A stretch of 64,000 nt of DNA from Leguminivora glycinivorella (lineage: Eukaryota; Arthropoda; Insecta; Lepidoptera; Tortricidae). The stretch covers positions 9,355,001 through 9,419,000 of the forward strand of contig NC_062983.1 in assembly GCF_023078275.1 (NCBI RefSeq). The letters are read 5' to 3'. The position numbers and the translations under genes are program-made. The notes beneath the pieces were generated by a model. The model was not told the DNA's origin. It saw only the letters and a program-made list of their open reading frames with translations, and made no database searches. Shown piece after piece: positions 24,067 through 35,531 of this stretch; position 1 is the first letter of the stretch, and each line of letters starts with the position of its first letter.

Positions 24067-24601
24067 GACATGAGTTAAAGAGGATACGGTAGCGAAAATG
24101 CTAAAATGGAAAGGAGCCCCCCTTTCAACTTGGGAATTTTAGTTAAATATACAAGTGTTATTAAATAGATTTATCGAAAAAAAATTGTCCATTACGAACA
24201 ACTCAGTCAAAAGATATTTCAAAAAAATCTTTAAATCGAGGTTCCGCTCTCGACTCTTTCCTCCTTCAAAACTTAATCAATCGGAACGAAATTTGAGAAT
24301 CTGAATAACAATAAAATAATCTATGTCGGACCGTTTAGCTTTTTTGGTTAATTGTTACCAATCTTGAGTATCATACCTTTTTTTGCGCCACAATGAAAAA
24401 AGCCGTTTTTGGAAATTTTTGATTGGCTCTAGAGTCTTTAAAAAGCAGAATATCAAAAAAATCAAAACGGTCCGACACAGATAAAAATAATAACAATCTG
24501 TGTTGAAAAAATCATTGCTCTATCTTCAAAAACCAGGGAGGAAATAGTCGAGAGCGTTTGTATGGAGAATTGACCCCTACCGTATCGTCTTAACTCATAT
24601 C
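24067..24601. mobile_element. DNA element with ATGAGTTAA-GATACGGTAG ends
   Basis: Inverted termini of about 25 bp (GACATGAGTTAAAGAGGATACGGTAG-like at left, its complement at 24578-24601) bound 535 bp without an ORF. An inner pair of CGGTCCGACA-like motifs (near 24330 and 24469) is also inverted. Confidence 0.6.
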
Positions 24602-25275
24602 AAGCTAAGAATATGGGCCAAATTGTAAAAACTCAGGTTCAAAAGTTTTAAGCCTGTGTTGAGAGATGGCAGTCTATGCACTGTGAAAGTAAAAGGTGTA
24701 CTTTGACAGTATCTCTCTATAATACTCGATCTCTTTGCTATGAACGAAGTAACGCACGTGTAAACACAATCTATAAACAACGTGCTTCTTTTATCATAAT
24801 CTACAGGGTGTAAACCTAATACGGGCGAACCTCTTAACGGTGGTGAGTATAGGACATAAAAAATGGAATTAAATAACTTTTACTTAAAATTGAAATATTT
24901 TTTTTATCCATACAAATTAATTCGGCCCGCACGTAATGCAAATACACTCGCGTTAAACGCTCGTTGACAGTTGTCATTGATTGTCATCGCAACCACTTTT
25001 ACAGTACATTGCTGCTGGGAAATTCTTCAAAAATTAATTATGGGCTGAAAATTAAGAGTAACTCAAAAACACCTCTTAATTAATGATAACAATATTGAAT
25101 TATATGCCTGGTTTCATTTATCGCCCTTATTACGTTTACGCACTGTATATTAAAAGATTATAATGCTCCGTCAGCTCCGTGTACGTTTAGATTTCTCATT
25201 ATACTTACTGATAATAAAAGAAAATCGTTTTTGGTAACATTGGCCTATGAGGCAAGGGATGATCGATTTTACATG
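24602..25275. other. No recognised feature
   Basis: No supported gene or repeat. Confidence 0.4.
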
Positions 25276-25612
25276 TACAAGTCAGCAATTCCCGAAAACT
25301 TGTAATACATTTGGATCACGTCTCCGATTTGGATAAAAATTGGTAGGCTGATAGTCCATGATGCTGAGCAAGATCCACTAGGTTTTCCAAAATGTCCTAG
25401 GTTGATTGTATGAAACTTTCCTATTTAGTTACCGAAAATGTATAAAAATCTGGTAACAAAAAAGGAAGGTTTCATACAAACTACCTAGGACATTTTGGGA
25501 AACCTAGTGGAGCTTGCTCAGCATCATGGACTCTATCAGCCTACCAATTTTATATCAAAATCGGAGACGTGATCCAAATGTCGGTACAAACTTTTCGGGA
25601 ATTGCTCAAGTA
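25276..25612. mobile_element. Long foldback element
   Basis: Two arms of about 150 bp (near 25284-25430 and 25462-25608) are near-perfect inverted copies. They share GCAATTCCCGAAAA, GGATCACGTCTCCGAT, TTGGTAGGCTGATAG, CATGATGCTGAGCAAG and CCTAGGACATTTTGG-like blocks. The loop is only about 35 bp. Confidence 0.8.
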
Positions 25613-25708
25613 CCTTCTCATTCCTTTTTGAATCCCTGGATACTAGTGGATACTCACATTATAGAAGATTTTCTTAGATTTTCACTTTTTTACTATTATG
25701 AATGAGGA

Positions 25709-25832
25709 GAGGAGTGTCTTTTCAAAAGGACTTATTTCTATAATTCAACAAGGTTTATTTCTCTAGGAAGACATTGATAAAAATAACGTCTGTTGCCTTA
25801 TAGAAATAAGTCCTTTTTAAAAGACACTCCTC
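25709..25832. mobile_element. MITE with GAGGAGTGTCTTTT ends
   Basis: Inverted repeats of about 35 bp (GAGGAGTGTCTTTT...AAGGACTTATTTCTATA) bound 124 bp, with one extra base in the right arm. It lies about 100 bp from the foldback above. Confidence 0.75.
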
Positions 25833-25837
25833 AAATG

Positions 25838-25930
25838 GGCTTACTCTTGGCCACAGACTAGTCAAAGGCAAAGACGTGGCCTACAATGGAGTGAGCTCGC
25901 CCAGGACTCCCAGGAGCCTTGGCTTGCCTT
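25838..25930 (+). repeat. LINE fragment (ACGTGGCCTACAATGGAGTG family)
   Basis: Plus-strand copy of the 23580 block, with GGGCTTACTC, GACGTGGCCTACAATGGAG and CTCGCCCAGGA. Confidence 0.5.
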
Positions 25931-26139
25931 TATTAGGTATTTTGTTTATTGTAAAAATTACGAGCGAAAAACCGTTTAACACAAGTTTCTAAATAATCCA
26001 AATACTCCTCGCTGTTTTAATAAATAAACATTCGACAAGTAGACCCCTAATAGTTTATCGATACATAAAATTGTATCAAAACATTTTCAATAATCTTAAT
26101 AAACTACGTTTGTATGAAAAGGCAAATCCTCTTTCTTAC

Positions 26140-26212
26140 TTAATATTGGCCGAGACTGTGACCGAAGTACGTGGTAGAAAGGCCTTTGCCCAGCTGTGGG
26201 ACGCAATAAGCT
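26140..26212 (+). pseudogene. RTE-like LINE C-terminal remnant
   Basis: A short frame reads RKAFAQLWDAIS, matching the last residues (EAFAQQW-type) seen at 53827-54039. Only the final codons survive. Confidence 0.4.
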
Positions 26213-27299
26213 AGCAAATTGATAATAAGAGCTACGCGGTCAGCTGTCATAAAAAGGCTTGCCGAGAACAAATTATTCTGTTCGTCTTCAGGATAAACAA
26301 AGGAAAAATATTTGCCACTTCCAAATAATTTTATAAATAATCCCTTTCTTAGTTTCCGCCTGCGTTTAAATTGTATTGTATTCTACTCGCTGATTGTTTG
26401 ATAAATAAATAATAAGTCCACGTTTAAACCGCTGCTATGGGTACTAATTGTACCTACACCTAATAATAAAATTGTACTCGTAGTATAATAATAGTGTTTT
26501 CATGGAAACATTATGTGTGCAGCTATCAACTGAGTACAATTTTAAAATCATAGAGTACGTAATAACTATTTATGGCAAGTTCTCATATTTAAACAATGCG
26601 TCTGTGTATACTGTACGGTGTACACAAACACGAAAGATTAGCGTAATCATTCTCATGTTTTCATACAAGTGCTGCCATCTATCGAACAGCGCCACAGTCA
26701 GCCAAGTTATAGAAGAACGAGAGTTGTCACAGAGAGAACATTCGCTCAGCGTTTTATAATAGTTTCGGGGCTGAAATATAGAGGGCGCTGTAAACATTGA
26801 CCTAATTAGATGAAATTTCCGCTGATGAAATCGTTTGAAAAAAGAACCGGAATCGATAACAAGCGTCGAGTGAGAATATTCTACTTTTAGTAATCGTTTC
26901 CTGCAGTTAACTACTGAAAATGCTTATAATTTCGCTTAACCATGTTCTTGGATGTTTCAATAACCAGTTAGAAGTAGGGCTCAAAAATGATCAATTATTT
27001 TATTTTATATATGTATAGAATCGGATTTTTTTTGCAAGACGTAATTCAATATTTAAAAAGTATGTATGTCATCGAAAGACCTAGAAACGCATGTAGCTAA
27101 GTTCGTTCAACATTCCAAAAGTAGGTCAGAATGATACTTTGCTGGAACATTCGAATCGAACGAAAATCGATTAGTAAACAACTTAGTGCAAGGTCAAATG
27201 ACCTAATTTTTGTAAACACTTCAAACCGTTCGGTTGTTGTTTAACATATAGGTAAGGGGTGTGATGCAATAGATAACCTGTTTATTAAAAAAAACTTAC
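26213..27299. other. Intron side of the PAS-B exon; nothing else recognised
   Basis: Immediately downstream of the last sima exon seen. I looked for the following PAS-B exon (GGYVW-type sequence on the minus strand) here and down to position 1 and did not find it. Confidence 0.4.
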
Positions 27300-27406
27300 G
27301 TGATTTGAATTGATGGACCAGGGACGCACAATCAGCCGAGTGGTGGTAGTCGTAAAGGGAATGACCCACTAACTCGTCCTTGCCGAAACCCAGGGTCTTC
27401 GTCAGA
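27300..27406 (-). CDS. sima: sima/HIF-1 alpha exon: start of PAS-B core
   Basis: Internal coding exon of 107 nt. The acceptor is TTTTACAG and the donor GTAAGT-like (CAC|GTAAG). Together with the previous exon it reads T-LTKTLGFGKDELVGHSLYDY then HHSADCASLVHQFKS, the first half of the HIF PAS-B domain, which binds the ARNT/tango partner. The 5' phase (AC|T) fits 28671-28882 exactly; the 3' end is in phase 1. The remaining PAS-B strands, the oxygen-dependent degradation domain and the transactivation domains are not found in this window, so the gene runs off the left edge or the next exon was missed. The following intron is then at least 27 kb. Confidence 0.88.
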
Positions 27407-28670
27407 CTGTAAAATAAAATAAAAAATATTTAAAAAACATTGTTATATAAAAATTGCAAGCATTGTAATAAAAAAAACTTATCCTATCAAGTACCTTCCT
27501 ACGTCAAATAAACACAATTTTATTCAAGTTGAATTCAAAGACAAAAAAAATGAATTACTTATTAAAAAAATAATGATTGATGATGAAGGGCTGTCATTTC
27601 TGATTAACAACGAAATTAGGCTAAAAAGGGTTAAAGTACAACACGGCAGTAATGCAACCGAAATGCCAAGGTTAGCAAAAGTAAAGTAAATATCGAAAAT
27701 AGTAATAATATTTTGTTAAGAATTACAAAGAAAGTCCTACATCCTTCGTGAAGGTCACTCGCAAATGAGGCCAGACTTCCTATGTTTAGGTTATGACTGT
27801 TATGATAGATTTGCCGGTAGGTGACCTTGCGTGACCTAGCTAATGCCACTCCCTTTATATCAGGTATTTAAGTTGTTCCAACAAAATTTTGACCAAAAAA
27901 TCCAAAAAAGTCAAATAATAAGTCAGGTATCTCAGCTGGTTATTGTCCTAAACTTACAAAGTTGTTCGAATATCCCGCCATTTCTGCCAAATCCAGAAAC
28001 TAAAACACTATCCTTCACGGATTTATTTACACATACACTTATTTGACAACACAGAAACTATACACTCCACAACACCATTTAAACATACAACAATACCGTC
28101 ACCCGTAAGTTTATCTCGGACTATGTACAAAACCGCGAAATCACTCGTGTTTAACCTACAAAATACATTTGAAGGTGATATTTTTGTTGATATTACCCGA
28201 CCGCGTTTGGTAGTGCGATCTCAAAGGGCGCGCATGTCAGTTCAGTGGCCTCTTTCACTTCGTCAGATAAAGCGGCTTTCGGATATTTTTTACAGCGCCA
28301 CCTTTTGCGGCGATAAGGAAATGGTGGGTATTGTAGCTGTCTAAGGAACTGAATGCCGACGTACTTTCAACACATAAACAAAGATGGCGGAGCATAAGAG
28401 TTTTAGAAACTATTAAGCTGCATTTTAAATATTTTCCTTCGTTGAATGTTCGTTGAATTGATGTGCTTCATAAGATATAGGTTATATATGTTGGAAATAA
28501 AGAACAAGCCAACTCACCATGCCGTTAAAGGCAGTTGTTGAACACAACTTACTTTAAAGAGCTATCTATCACCAATGCAGAGCGATGGCATGAGAAATAA
28601 AGCATTGTTGCTCCTCGCTCCTGTTTGCTGGATTTTTCTTCAGATCAAACTTAGTAACAAATCTACTTAC
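27407..28670. other. sima intron, no other feature
   Basis: 1.26-kb intron between the two PAS exons. No clear transposon ends; small open frames here lack support. Confidence 0.5.
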
Positions 28671-28882
28671 GTGTCATCAATGTACATAAACTTCATATCC
28701 AGACTATGCTTAGTCAAGAAAGTCTTGCTGTCCAGCGGTATCTCTATATTAGAAGGGTGCGGTATGGGACGACCGACGGCGACCAAAGAAGGACACTTGG
28801 CAGATTTCTCGTCTTTCTTGTCTTCAGAGTTGGGTTTTTCGGTCTCTTGGGGCATCAGCATGTGACCAGTGACATGGATAAC
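28671..28882 (-). CDS. sima: sima/HIF-1 alpha exon: end of PAS-A, linker and start of PAS-B
   Basis: Internal exon of 212 nt, acceptor CCTTCCAG, donor GTAAGT. It starts in phase 0 with VIHVTGHMLMPQ, the last strand of PAS-A. A short Lys/Asp/Glu-rich linker (EKPNSEDKKDEK) follows, then the highly conserved block GRPIPHPSNIEIPL-DSKTFLTKHSLDMKF that opens PAS-B in HIF-alpha proteins. That block is the clearest single identifier of the gene. Ends in phase 2 and joins 27300-27406 as DD-T. No stop or frameshift. Confidence 0.95.
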
Positions 28883-29064
28883 CTGGAAGGAGATGGAACT
28901 GTTAGTGGTATGAACTTTACGTGACGATCTTTAAGATTTTTGTGAAAGTAATAAGAATAGGCTAGTAAGAATTACAGGCACCATACCTTTGGTTGATGCT
29001 CGATTAGTTGGCAACACTGATTAATATCCCCTTTTGTGTTAGTGAGTAGGAATATAGAGAATTA

Positions 29065-29198
29065 GTCCGTTTTCACATTATCCGATCCGATATCGGATGT
29101 TGGAAGGATTTCAATGGAAAAAAATCCAAGATGGCGCCTGTAATGTATGGGATATCGGTCCTACATCCGATATCGGATCGGATAATGTGAAAACGCAC
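29065..29198. mobile_element. MITE, CGTTTTCACATTATCCGATC ends, TTA duplication
   Basis: Inverted repeats of about 35 bp containing CGTTTTCACATTATCCGATC and GATATCGGATGT bound 134 bp. TTA occurs on both sides (29062-29064 and 29199-29201). A second copy is at 32217-32352. The 3-bp TWA duplication fits PIF/Harbinger. Confidence 0.8.
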
Positions 29199-29309
29199 TT
29201 ACTGCCAAAGAAGAGTGTGTAGTCACAGTACATAGACTTCCGTCTCTCGACACAGGATTAAAACTTCTGAACCTAAGGAGTTTGGCCTTAGCCATAACTA
29301 TTCTAAACT

Positions 29310-29475
29310 TGATATGTGTTCAAATTGTCAAATTTATTAGCGCCATCTGCCGAGAACCAACTATAGGTGTGGCGACATCTAGGGGACCGTGTAGTTCTCT
29401 CGATGATTCCGATACGTTTTTTTCTTACACTTTATCTGTCTATACGGAGTTATAATATATGTCTTTGTATGCCAG
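29310..29475 (-). repeat. Interspersed repeat shared with 23923
   Basis: Inverted copy of the 23923 repeat with AACTCCGTATAGACAGATAA, AAGAAAAAAACGTAT and GATGGCGCTAATAA on the minus strand. Confidence 0.5.
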
Positions 29476-30215
29476 TGAGTGCCTATAATTCTTCATTATT
29501 TTTGATAAAATGTTGGCCTTATAAAAATAAAACAAGCGCAGCGACTATGACATACAGTCAGGAGTTCTACATTTTTTAGTTTTTTGTAAAGTGACGAATG
29601 CAAATTAGTTGCGCATTAATAAAGAACTATTATCAACAAATCTTTTGTGTAAGTTTAAACACATTTAGAACAGCTGTTCACGATTATTGCATCCAATTTA
29701 TTAATTACCCGTAACCTACTTTGCACAATGTTTCAAAACAAGTTTTGATATCCATTATTTTGGTATAATTAGCAAAAACAATCACGCAACTTTCACGGAT
29801 TGTTCTCGAACACAACACGGAAATATTTAAATTACTAACGAGTTATCAATTTAGGACACATAACAAAGGGCATGATGTTAAAGTAACGACTTATTGTGCC
29901 TTCGCCGTGATTAATTAGAAACAATGTATGCTTCTAAGGGCTTCATTCTATTTGATCGTGGTATAAAGAATTAGATAACTATAGAAACACATATTATATA
30001 TACTTTCGGTGACTTTTAAGCCACAGGCACTTTTTTGTAAGTTTAATGGCATGTTTCACAATCTGCAGCTATATGGCAGATAAAAAGTAACGCTTTCTCT
30101 TTCTTTCACCTGCAATAAGAGAGGGTGTTATTTTTATCTATATATAAGTAAACTGATCTTAAAAGAATCCATTGCTGGGCAGCGTAGATACCTAACTTAA
30201 CTACCTACATATCAG
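29476..30215. other. sima intron, no recognised feature
   Basis: AT-rich; no exon or repeat boundary supported. Confidence 0.45.
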
Positions 30216-30405
30216 ACGCAAATCGAGCCGACCGTCTTGCTGACCGTTTGACCGAAGAACTTCACAAATGTCACCATGGTCTGTACACTCTCTATTATAA
30301 TAACCCTCTAAACAAGTCACAAGTCATGGTCACGGGGGTCACCAAACTGTCTATTAGAACTATCTTAACTATATTTTCATTCTTAGGTTATTTAAGAAAT
30401 CGAAC

Positions 30406-30552
30406 CTTGAAAGAAGCGGACTTGAGATGCACATTCCGCCTCTTGCTGGTCAGAGTACACTTCAGACGGAGCAGCAGATCGCGCCGACCGTCTTGCTGAC
30501 CGTTTGACCGCAGAGCTTCGCGGATCTCGTCATGGTCACGGGGGTCACCAAA
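30406..30552 (-). pseudogene. sima: Truncated PAS-A exon copy 3
   Basis: Forty-nine open codons matching residues 11-59 of the genuine exon, starting FGDPRDHDEIREAL and ending KSASFK with a donor (GTTCGA). It lacks the first 10 codons, and HPCDH is replaced by DPRDH. A Gly-to-Arg change (TSKRRN) is present. An AG lies just upstream in the right phase but without a pyrimidine tract. Confidence 0.75.
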
Positions 30553-30611
30553 CTCTCTATTATAACTATCTTAACTATATTTTCATTCTTAGGTTATTTA
30601 AGAAGACGAAC

Positions 30612-30758
30612 CTTGAAAGAAGCGGACTTGAGATGCACATTCCGCCCCTTGCTGGTCAGAGTCCACTTCAGACGCAGCCGCAGATCGCGCCGACCGTCTT
30701 GCTGACCGTTTGACCGCAGAGCTTCGCGGATCTCGACATGGTCATGGGGGTCACCAAG
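30612..30758 (-). pseudogene. sima: Truncated PAS-A exon copy 2
   Basis: Forty-nine open codons, LGDPHDHVEIREAL to KSASFK, donor GTTCGTC. Has a Cys-to-Trp change (LKWTLTSK) and Leu-to-Arg (DLRLRL) relative to the genuine exon. Confidence 0.75.
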
Positions 30759-30817
30759 CTCTCTATTACAACTATCTTAACTATATTTTCATTCTTAGGT
30801 TATTTTAGAAGACGAAC

Positions 30818-30964
30818 CTTGAAAGAAGCGGACTTGAGATGCACATTCCGCCCCTTGCTGGTCAGCGTACACTTCAGACGGAGCAGCAAATCGCGCCGAC
30901 CGTCTTGCTGACCGTTTGACCGCAGAGCTTCGCGGATCTCGATATGGTCACGGGGGTCACCAAG
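30818..30964 (-). pseudogene. sima: Truncated PAS-A exon copy 1
   Basis: Forty-nine open codons, LGDPRDHIEIREAL to KSASFK, donor GTTCGTC. The rest of the protein sequence is identical to the genuine exon. Like the other two it has lost the SHPC residues and the first 10 codons. Confidence 0.75.
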
Positions 30965-31023
30965 CTCTCTATTATAACTATCTTAACTATATTTTCATTC
31001 TTAGGTTATATAAGAAGACGAAC

Positions 31024-31200
31024 CTTGAAAGAAGCGGACTTGAGATGCACATTCCGCCCCTTGCTGGTCAGAGTACACTTCAGACGGAGCAGAAGATCGC
31101 GCCGACCGTCTTGCTGACCGTTTGACCGCAGAGCTTCGCGAATCTCATCATGGTCGCAGGGGTGACTGAACTCGAACACGCTTTGGCCCATGATTTCCAT
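31024..31200 (-). CDS. sima: sima/HIF-1 alpha exon: PAS-A core
   Basis: Internal exon of 177 nt (59 codons, phase 0 to 0), acceptor TTATTACAG, donor GTTCGT (weaker than the other donors). It reads MEIMGQSVFEFSHPCDHDEI, then REALRS, a polar stretch NGQQDGRRD, LLLRLKCTLTSKGRNV and HLKSASFK. This is the HIF-alpha PAS-A core, with the conserved GQS-FEF-HPCDH and KCTLTSRGR-type strands; PAS-A contributes to dimerisation with tango/ARNT. It follows 40334-40506 (VSQ) and precedes 28671-28882 (VIHVTGH) without loss. Three truncated copies lie in the intron just downstream. Confidence 0.95.
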
Positions 31201-32216
31201 CTGTAATAAAAAATAGTTACCTACATCATAAATATTTCTAAGGCAGTATTACTTTTTAATTTTTTTTTTAAATCCATTGCAATAATAACAAAGGTATCAA
31301 ATAAATGTTACAGGAGAATGGGGAGGCACACTTAAAGGATATGACAGATGGCGCCACCTTATTAGTCCATTGCACAGATAAAGAATTTCATACGTGAGAG
31401 CGAGAAGATGATATTATTTTTCTCTCTCACACATATGAATGACAGTGACATGCCTAGGCACTAGCACAGGCGCCGCCTGGCAGGATAAAATGTCAATGTG
31501 TCTCCTCATTACACTTTGTAGTCTACTAAGTATACAGATATCATAATTCATAACCACAGAGTAGTAATAGAACAGAGGGAGTTTCACTGAAGACCGGCTG
31601 TGACCCAACAATGGCGGACGTTTTTTTTTTTAATTTTATTTTATGGCTTGGTGGCGACCTTTCAAGCCAGGAATGGCAGACGGTTTGCGATGTGCAAACA
31701 CGATTTAAAATCAAAATAATTATAATTCAGGTCAAAAGAAAATCAATTCTTCACTTAAATTATAAAAAAATAATTATTTTACTTGAAACTTAGAAATATC
31801 TTGTTTTTAATAAATAATAATGACTCAGTGCGCCGTGTGCAAACACCATTTAAAAAAAATACTGGTCACACTCTTGTTTGCAGTTTGTTGGTTTACGATT
31901 ATGAACAATTATTAATATTGTGATTTTACGCATAATAACGTGATAAAGTATTAAATTACGCATGAAAAGTTGCTCCGTATTTTTTTTTTCAATTGTTGTC
32001 ATTTTTACACAATTTGACAACGCATGTAGGCATATTTTCTTATTTTTCTGGAGATGTTTTCGCCACGGGCGCCTAGATCCGACTGACGGGAGATTAGTGG
32101 ATGAGGTCATAGACAAAGCTATCAATGTGGATGATGGAATCACAAGTTTTTCTTCGGAGTTATCCGTCCTTAGAATTGTAGGTTCATGTTCATAACAATT
32201 TTCTTTTACTTCCTTA
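31201..32216. other. sima intron; possible old coding-like segment near 32040-32160
   Basis: Mostly featureless. The segment 32047-32160 has a coding-like base composition on the plus strand (LDPTDGRLVDEVIDKAINVDDGI in pieces), but without a recognised family or splice sites. It may be a fragment of an unidentified repeat. Confidence 0.35.
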
Positions 32217-32352
32217 GTGCGTTTTCACATATCGGATGTAGGAAGGATGTCAAAGGCAGATGTCAAAGATGGCGCCTTTAATATAGGTACATTGGTACAA
32301 GTAGGAAATCGGCCCTACATCGGATATTGGATTGGATAATGTGAAATCGCTC
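32217..32352. mobile_element. MITE, second copy of the CGTTTTCACAT family
   Basis: Starts GTGCGTTTTCACAT after TTA and ends GTGAAATCGCTC before TTG. Same interior (GGAAGGAT, AAGATGGCGCC) as 29065-29198. Confidence 0.72.
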
Positions 32353-32740
32353 TTGTCTTTCTTCGTATCTTCGCACCAAAATAATTAAAAAAAAAGTATT
32401 TTATGAGCAAAAAGTCCCACTTTGTCGCTTGCCACAATTCGTCGTAATAGTAATCGACATAGTGAGACCTTTCAATAGATTTCGACACAAATATTGGTAT
32501 ACCAAAACACATATTGTTATTCCTAGCGTTTCTTTGTGAATTTTCTCGAATGTTCCAATGGAATGCCTTCGATGCCGCTTTCTCTATGTGTATTTTTGCA
32601 CAACTAAACTATGTATCTATACTTAGGCGCTTCTCTCCTACTTACCTACTTAAAGAATTTCATACTAATTGACTTCCAATAATAAAAGTCGCTTGATACG
32701 TCCCACTATTGATCATGCGTAGCAGGGTTCGAGCTGTATA

Positions 32741-33760
32741 ATAATAATATTCTTTATTGCAACCATGGTATTTATACAGTTTTTATAAATAATATTACAG
32801 TCTCTCATGGACCCTGATGAGGGTGTAGCAAGTTACAGTCAATTTTACATTTCTTATAATTATAATGTGTTACTAAGTACTATATGTTAAAAAATAAAAT
32901 CATTTTTTTTTGCTTCTAATTACATTTCAAATGTCGTCGTTCATAAACTCTGATACTGCGTAGTAACATTTCTCCAGTAAGAATGACTTCAATGAGTTTA
33001 CAAAAGGTTTATGTTTTTTTATTGTTTTTATCGAGTTAGGTATTTTATTGTAAATTTTTATTGCGCTGTAATAAGGACCCTTCTGATAGATGTCGAGAAC
33101 AGATTCCGGAAGAACTAGATTGTGTCTGCGTCGTTCGCTTTTATTAAATTTAAATAGATTTGGGTTGTTTCGGACAAACATTACAATCTCTAAACTGGGA
33201 AGTGTTAAAACTTTTAACTTAAAGAAGTGAGGTCTACAGCTATCAGGTTGAGGTATATTAGCTAGTAATAGTATACGGATGCACTTTTTTGCAGTATGAA
33301 GAGGTCACTTGCGTTTGTGCTATTGCCCCATAGCAGGACACCATATCGGAGCCATGCTTGCCCATATGCGTGATAAGCAGATAGTGCGCATTCTACATCC
33401 TGGGTTTTGGATTTTAGGATTCTCAGACCATAGATAAATGACGACAATTTGGATTTAATTTTGTCTATGTGGTTTTTCCAAGTTATATGTGAATCTATTG
33501 TGATTCCTAGTAATTTTAAATCAGATTCTTCAACAATATTTAGGTCTTGTTTAAGTAGAGTTAGATCTATTGGTTGTTTTTGATAGGGTCTAAACTGAAT
33601 GAGCTTTGTTTTATTTTTATTTACTTAAGATTGTGATCTAGTAGCCATTGTGAGACTAGATTAAAGGTTTCCCTTATTGTAGAATTGTTGTCATTATTCT
33701 TTGGACAGTCGAATAGGATATATATGTCATCTGCAAACATATCATTAGGTATAATAAAAA
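32741..33760 (-). pseudogene. Jockey/CR1-type LINE reverse transcriptase, 5'-truncated relic
   Basis: Minus-strand non-LTR retrotransposon remnant. It begins inside the RT domain at NDMFADDIYI (33726-33737 holds FADD, the catalytic YADD-type box). It continues through TKLIQFRPY, LKLLGITIDSHITWKNHI and the thumb/C-terminal region (AYHAYGQAWLRYGVLLWGNS, GPYYSAIKIYNKIP, FMNDDI stop at 32927). Frame breaks occur near 33625 (after DHNLK) and near 33290 (LQK-KCIR). An AATAAA precedes the short (TAT)n 3' tail at about 32741-32765. The 5' end, including the endonuclease, is missing. Not functional. Confidence 0.88.
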
Positions 33761-34575
33761 AAAAGATTTATTGCGAAATATTGCGAACAATCCAAACCGG
33801 GAATTTCTATTTCAACGAAAAATATTTACGGACTTTAACATTGCCAACATAAAAACTAAACAGTCAGCAATGTCAGTGAGTGTGTGCTTTGTAGGAAAAT
33901 TGTTTGAATTTTATTATCCTGTTTATTAGGTTTTATATTAAATAAAATATCTAAACCTAAATTAACTCCTCACTGTTCTGCGAATACGTAACTAAAATGA
34001 AGTACACATAATAGTATACATATTGTTTTTTTTTTTGTTGTCTTCGTTCTTTCGTTGATTAATATTAATGGAGAATGCGTGTTTATTATAAATGTCTCGT
34101 TTCAAGAGTTTATTTTTAAAGGAACATGTGTATTCGTCCAAAATGTATAACTACCTAAATTTACTATTTTATTTTTGTTCGCTATAAATAATACGTTCCT
34201 TTTTAACCCACATATGAATTTTTCATTCACGATTTCCAACATGAAACTTATGTCTCGAAATATTCTACATTTTAAGGCTACTTTCACATTGCTTCTATTT
34301 ACCTAATAACTCTTATTTATGTAATACAAAGAAAGAAAATAGGTCTTATACCCCTAGACATTATCTTCGTTACATTCTTATTAAGGAAGGTCAAGACGGG
34401 TGTAGGTAGACCTAATTATGTCCTAGTAAAAAGTCCTACGTCAAACATCGCAACAATCACATTTCCTATGCTTCTCCATCACTATACACAGGAAGGTTCG
34501 CGGTAGGCCACAAGCCTTTAAAACCCCTCCTAGCGATAACCTAGATGAACCGCTTTCCTTTACAAACGTACGTAA
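33761..34575. other. No recognised feature
   Basis: AT-rich intron between the LINE relic and the Helitron-like element. Confidence 0.45.
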
Positions 34576-35531
34576 TCTATATATATAAACGGCAAAGTCC
34601 TGAGTGACTGACTGACTGACTGACTTAAATCAACGCACAGCCCAAACCGCTGGTCCTAGAGATTTCAAATTTGGCACGTAGATTCCCTATATAGTGTAGA
34701 GGAGCACTAAGAAAGGATTTTCCAAAATTCACCTCCTAAGGGGGTCAAATGGGGGTTCAAAGTTTGTATGGGGAAACAAAATTAGTTTGACTATTTTATT
34801 CGAAACTTCACAGGAAGATTCCTTAAGTAGGGTATGCAAACCGGTTAACCGGTTAACCGAAAAACCGGTTAACCGAGACTTTTTGGCCTCGGTTAAAAAC
34901 CGGTTTTCAAAGTCTCTAACCGGTTAATAACCGAAACTATATTTATTTCCCAAAATGACCAAATTAGGCATAAAAAAGGGTCAAAAGTACGTAATTCTTC
35001 AATGTTTTGTAACAATAAAGATTTATTTATTACTTTTCATTGACAACATTACGCACCTGCACTGAATTTCTTAAAGAAGTCATAGTATAATCATGATTTT
35101 ATAATCTAATTAAACGTGAAGATTAAACAATAGTCCCGAGTCCACTCAAATATACATTTTATACAGTAGAGTCCAGTTAGTATTACGACTCCGCATATAC
35201 CTAACGTCCAACCGCTTACAATAACCGAATAACGGAAGCACAGGTATTTGTTTGGTTTTCATATGTGGTATTATGAATGTACATCCGTTTATTACGACTC
35301 CGGTTTTAACGACCAACCGCTTTTTACGACGTAATTTTACGCAAAATCCGTTCGTCAAATCCGGTTACAACGACGAGCGACAACGTTTTACTAGTAAATT
35401 GAGAAAACAAAGCTATTTCTGCCCCAAGCACGGTCCCCTGTCTTGCCTACAATGTGACTTTTTGGAGCATTGGTTTTAATAATTTTAACAATTGGTTCGC
35501 CTCGGGTCTAATCTTATGAGCTAAATAGAAC

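Larger units (their letters stand above)
30216..31158. repeat. 206-bp tandem array derived from the sima PAS-A exon
   Basis: The block CTTGAGATGCACATTCCGCC recurs at 30421, 30627, 30833 and 31039, a spacing of exactly 206 each time. The last repeat unit is the 3' part of the genuine PAS-A exon. Each unit comprises about 147 bp of exon-like sequence, including the splice donor, plus about 59 bp of intron-like AT-rich sequence. A fifth, degraded unit with a roughly 50-bp insertion lies at about 30216-30405. Units are nearly identical in the exon part. Confidence 0.95.

Noticed and set aside
28575..28924. Plus-strand frames of 72-96 codons
   Set aside because: Antisense to the sima exon at 28671-28882.
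30248..31125. Plus-strand frames of 69-83 codons repeating with 206-bp spacing
   Set aside because: They are antisense to the PAS-A exon copies, whose protein similarity is clear on the minus strand.
30216..31158. CRISPR-like regular repeats
   Set aside because: The repeats are 206-bp exon duplications in an insect gene; no spacers or cas genes.
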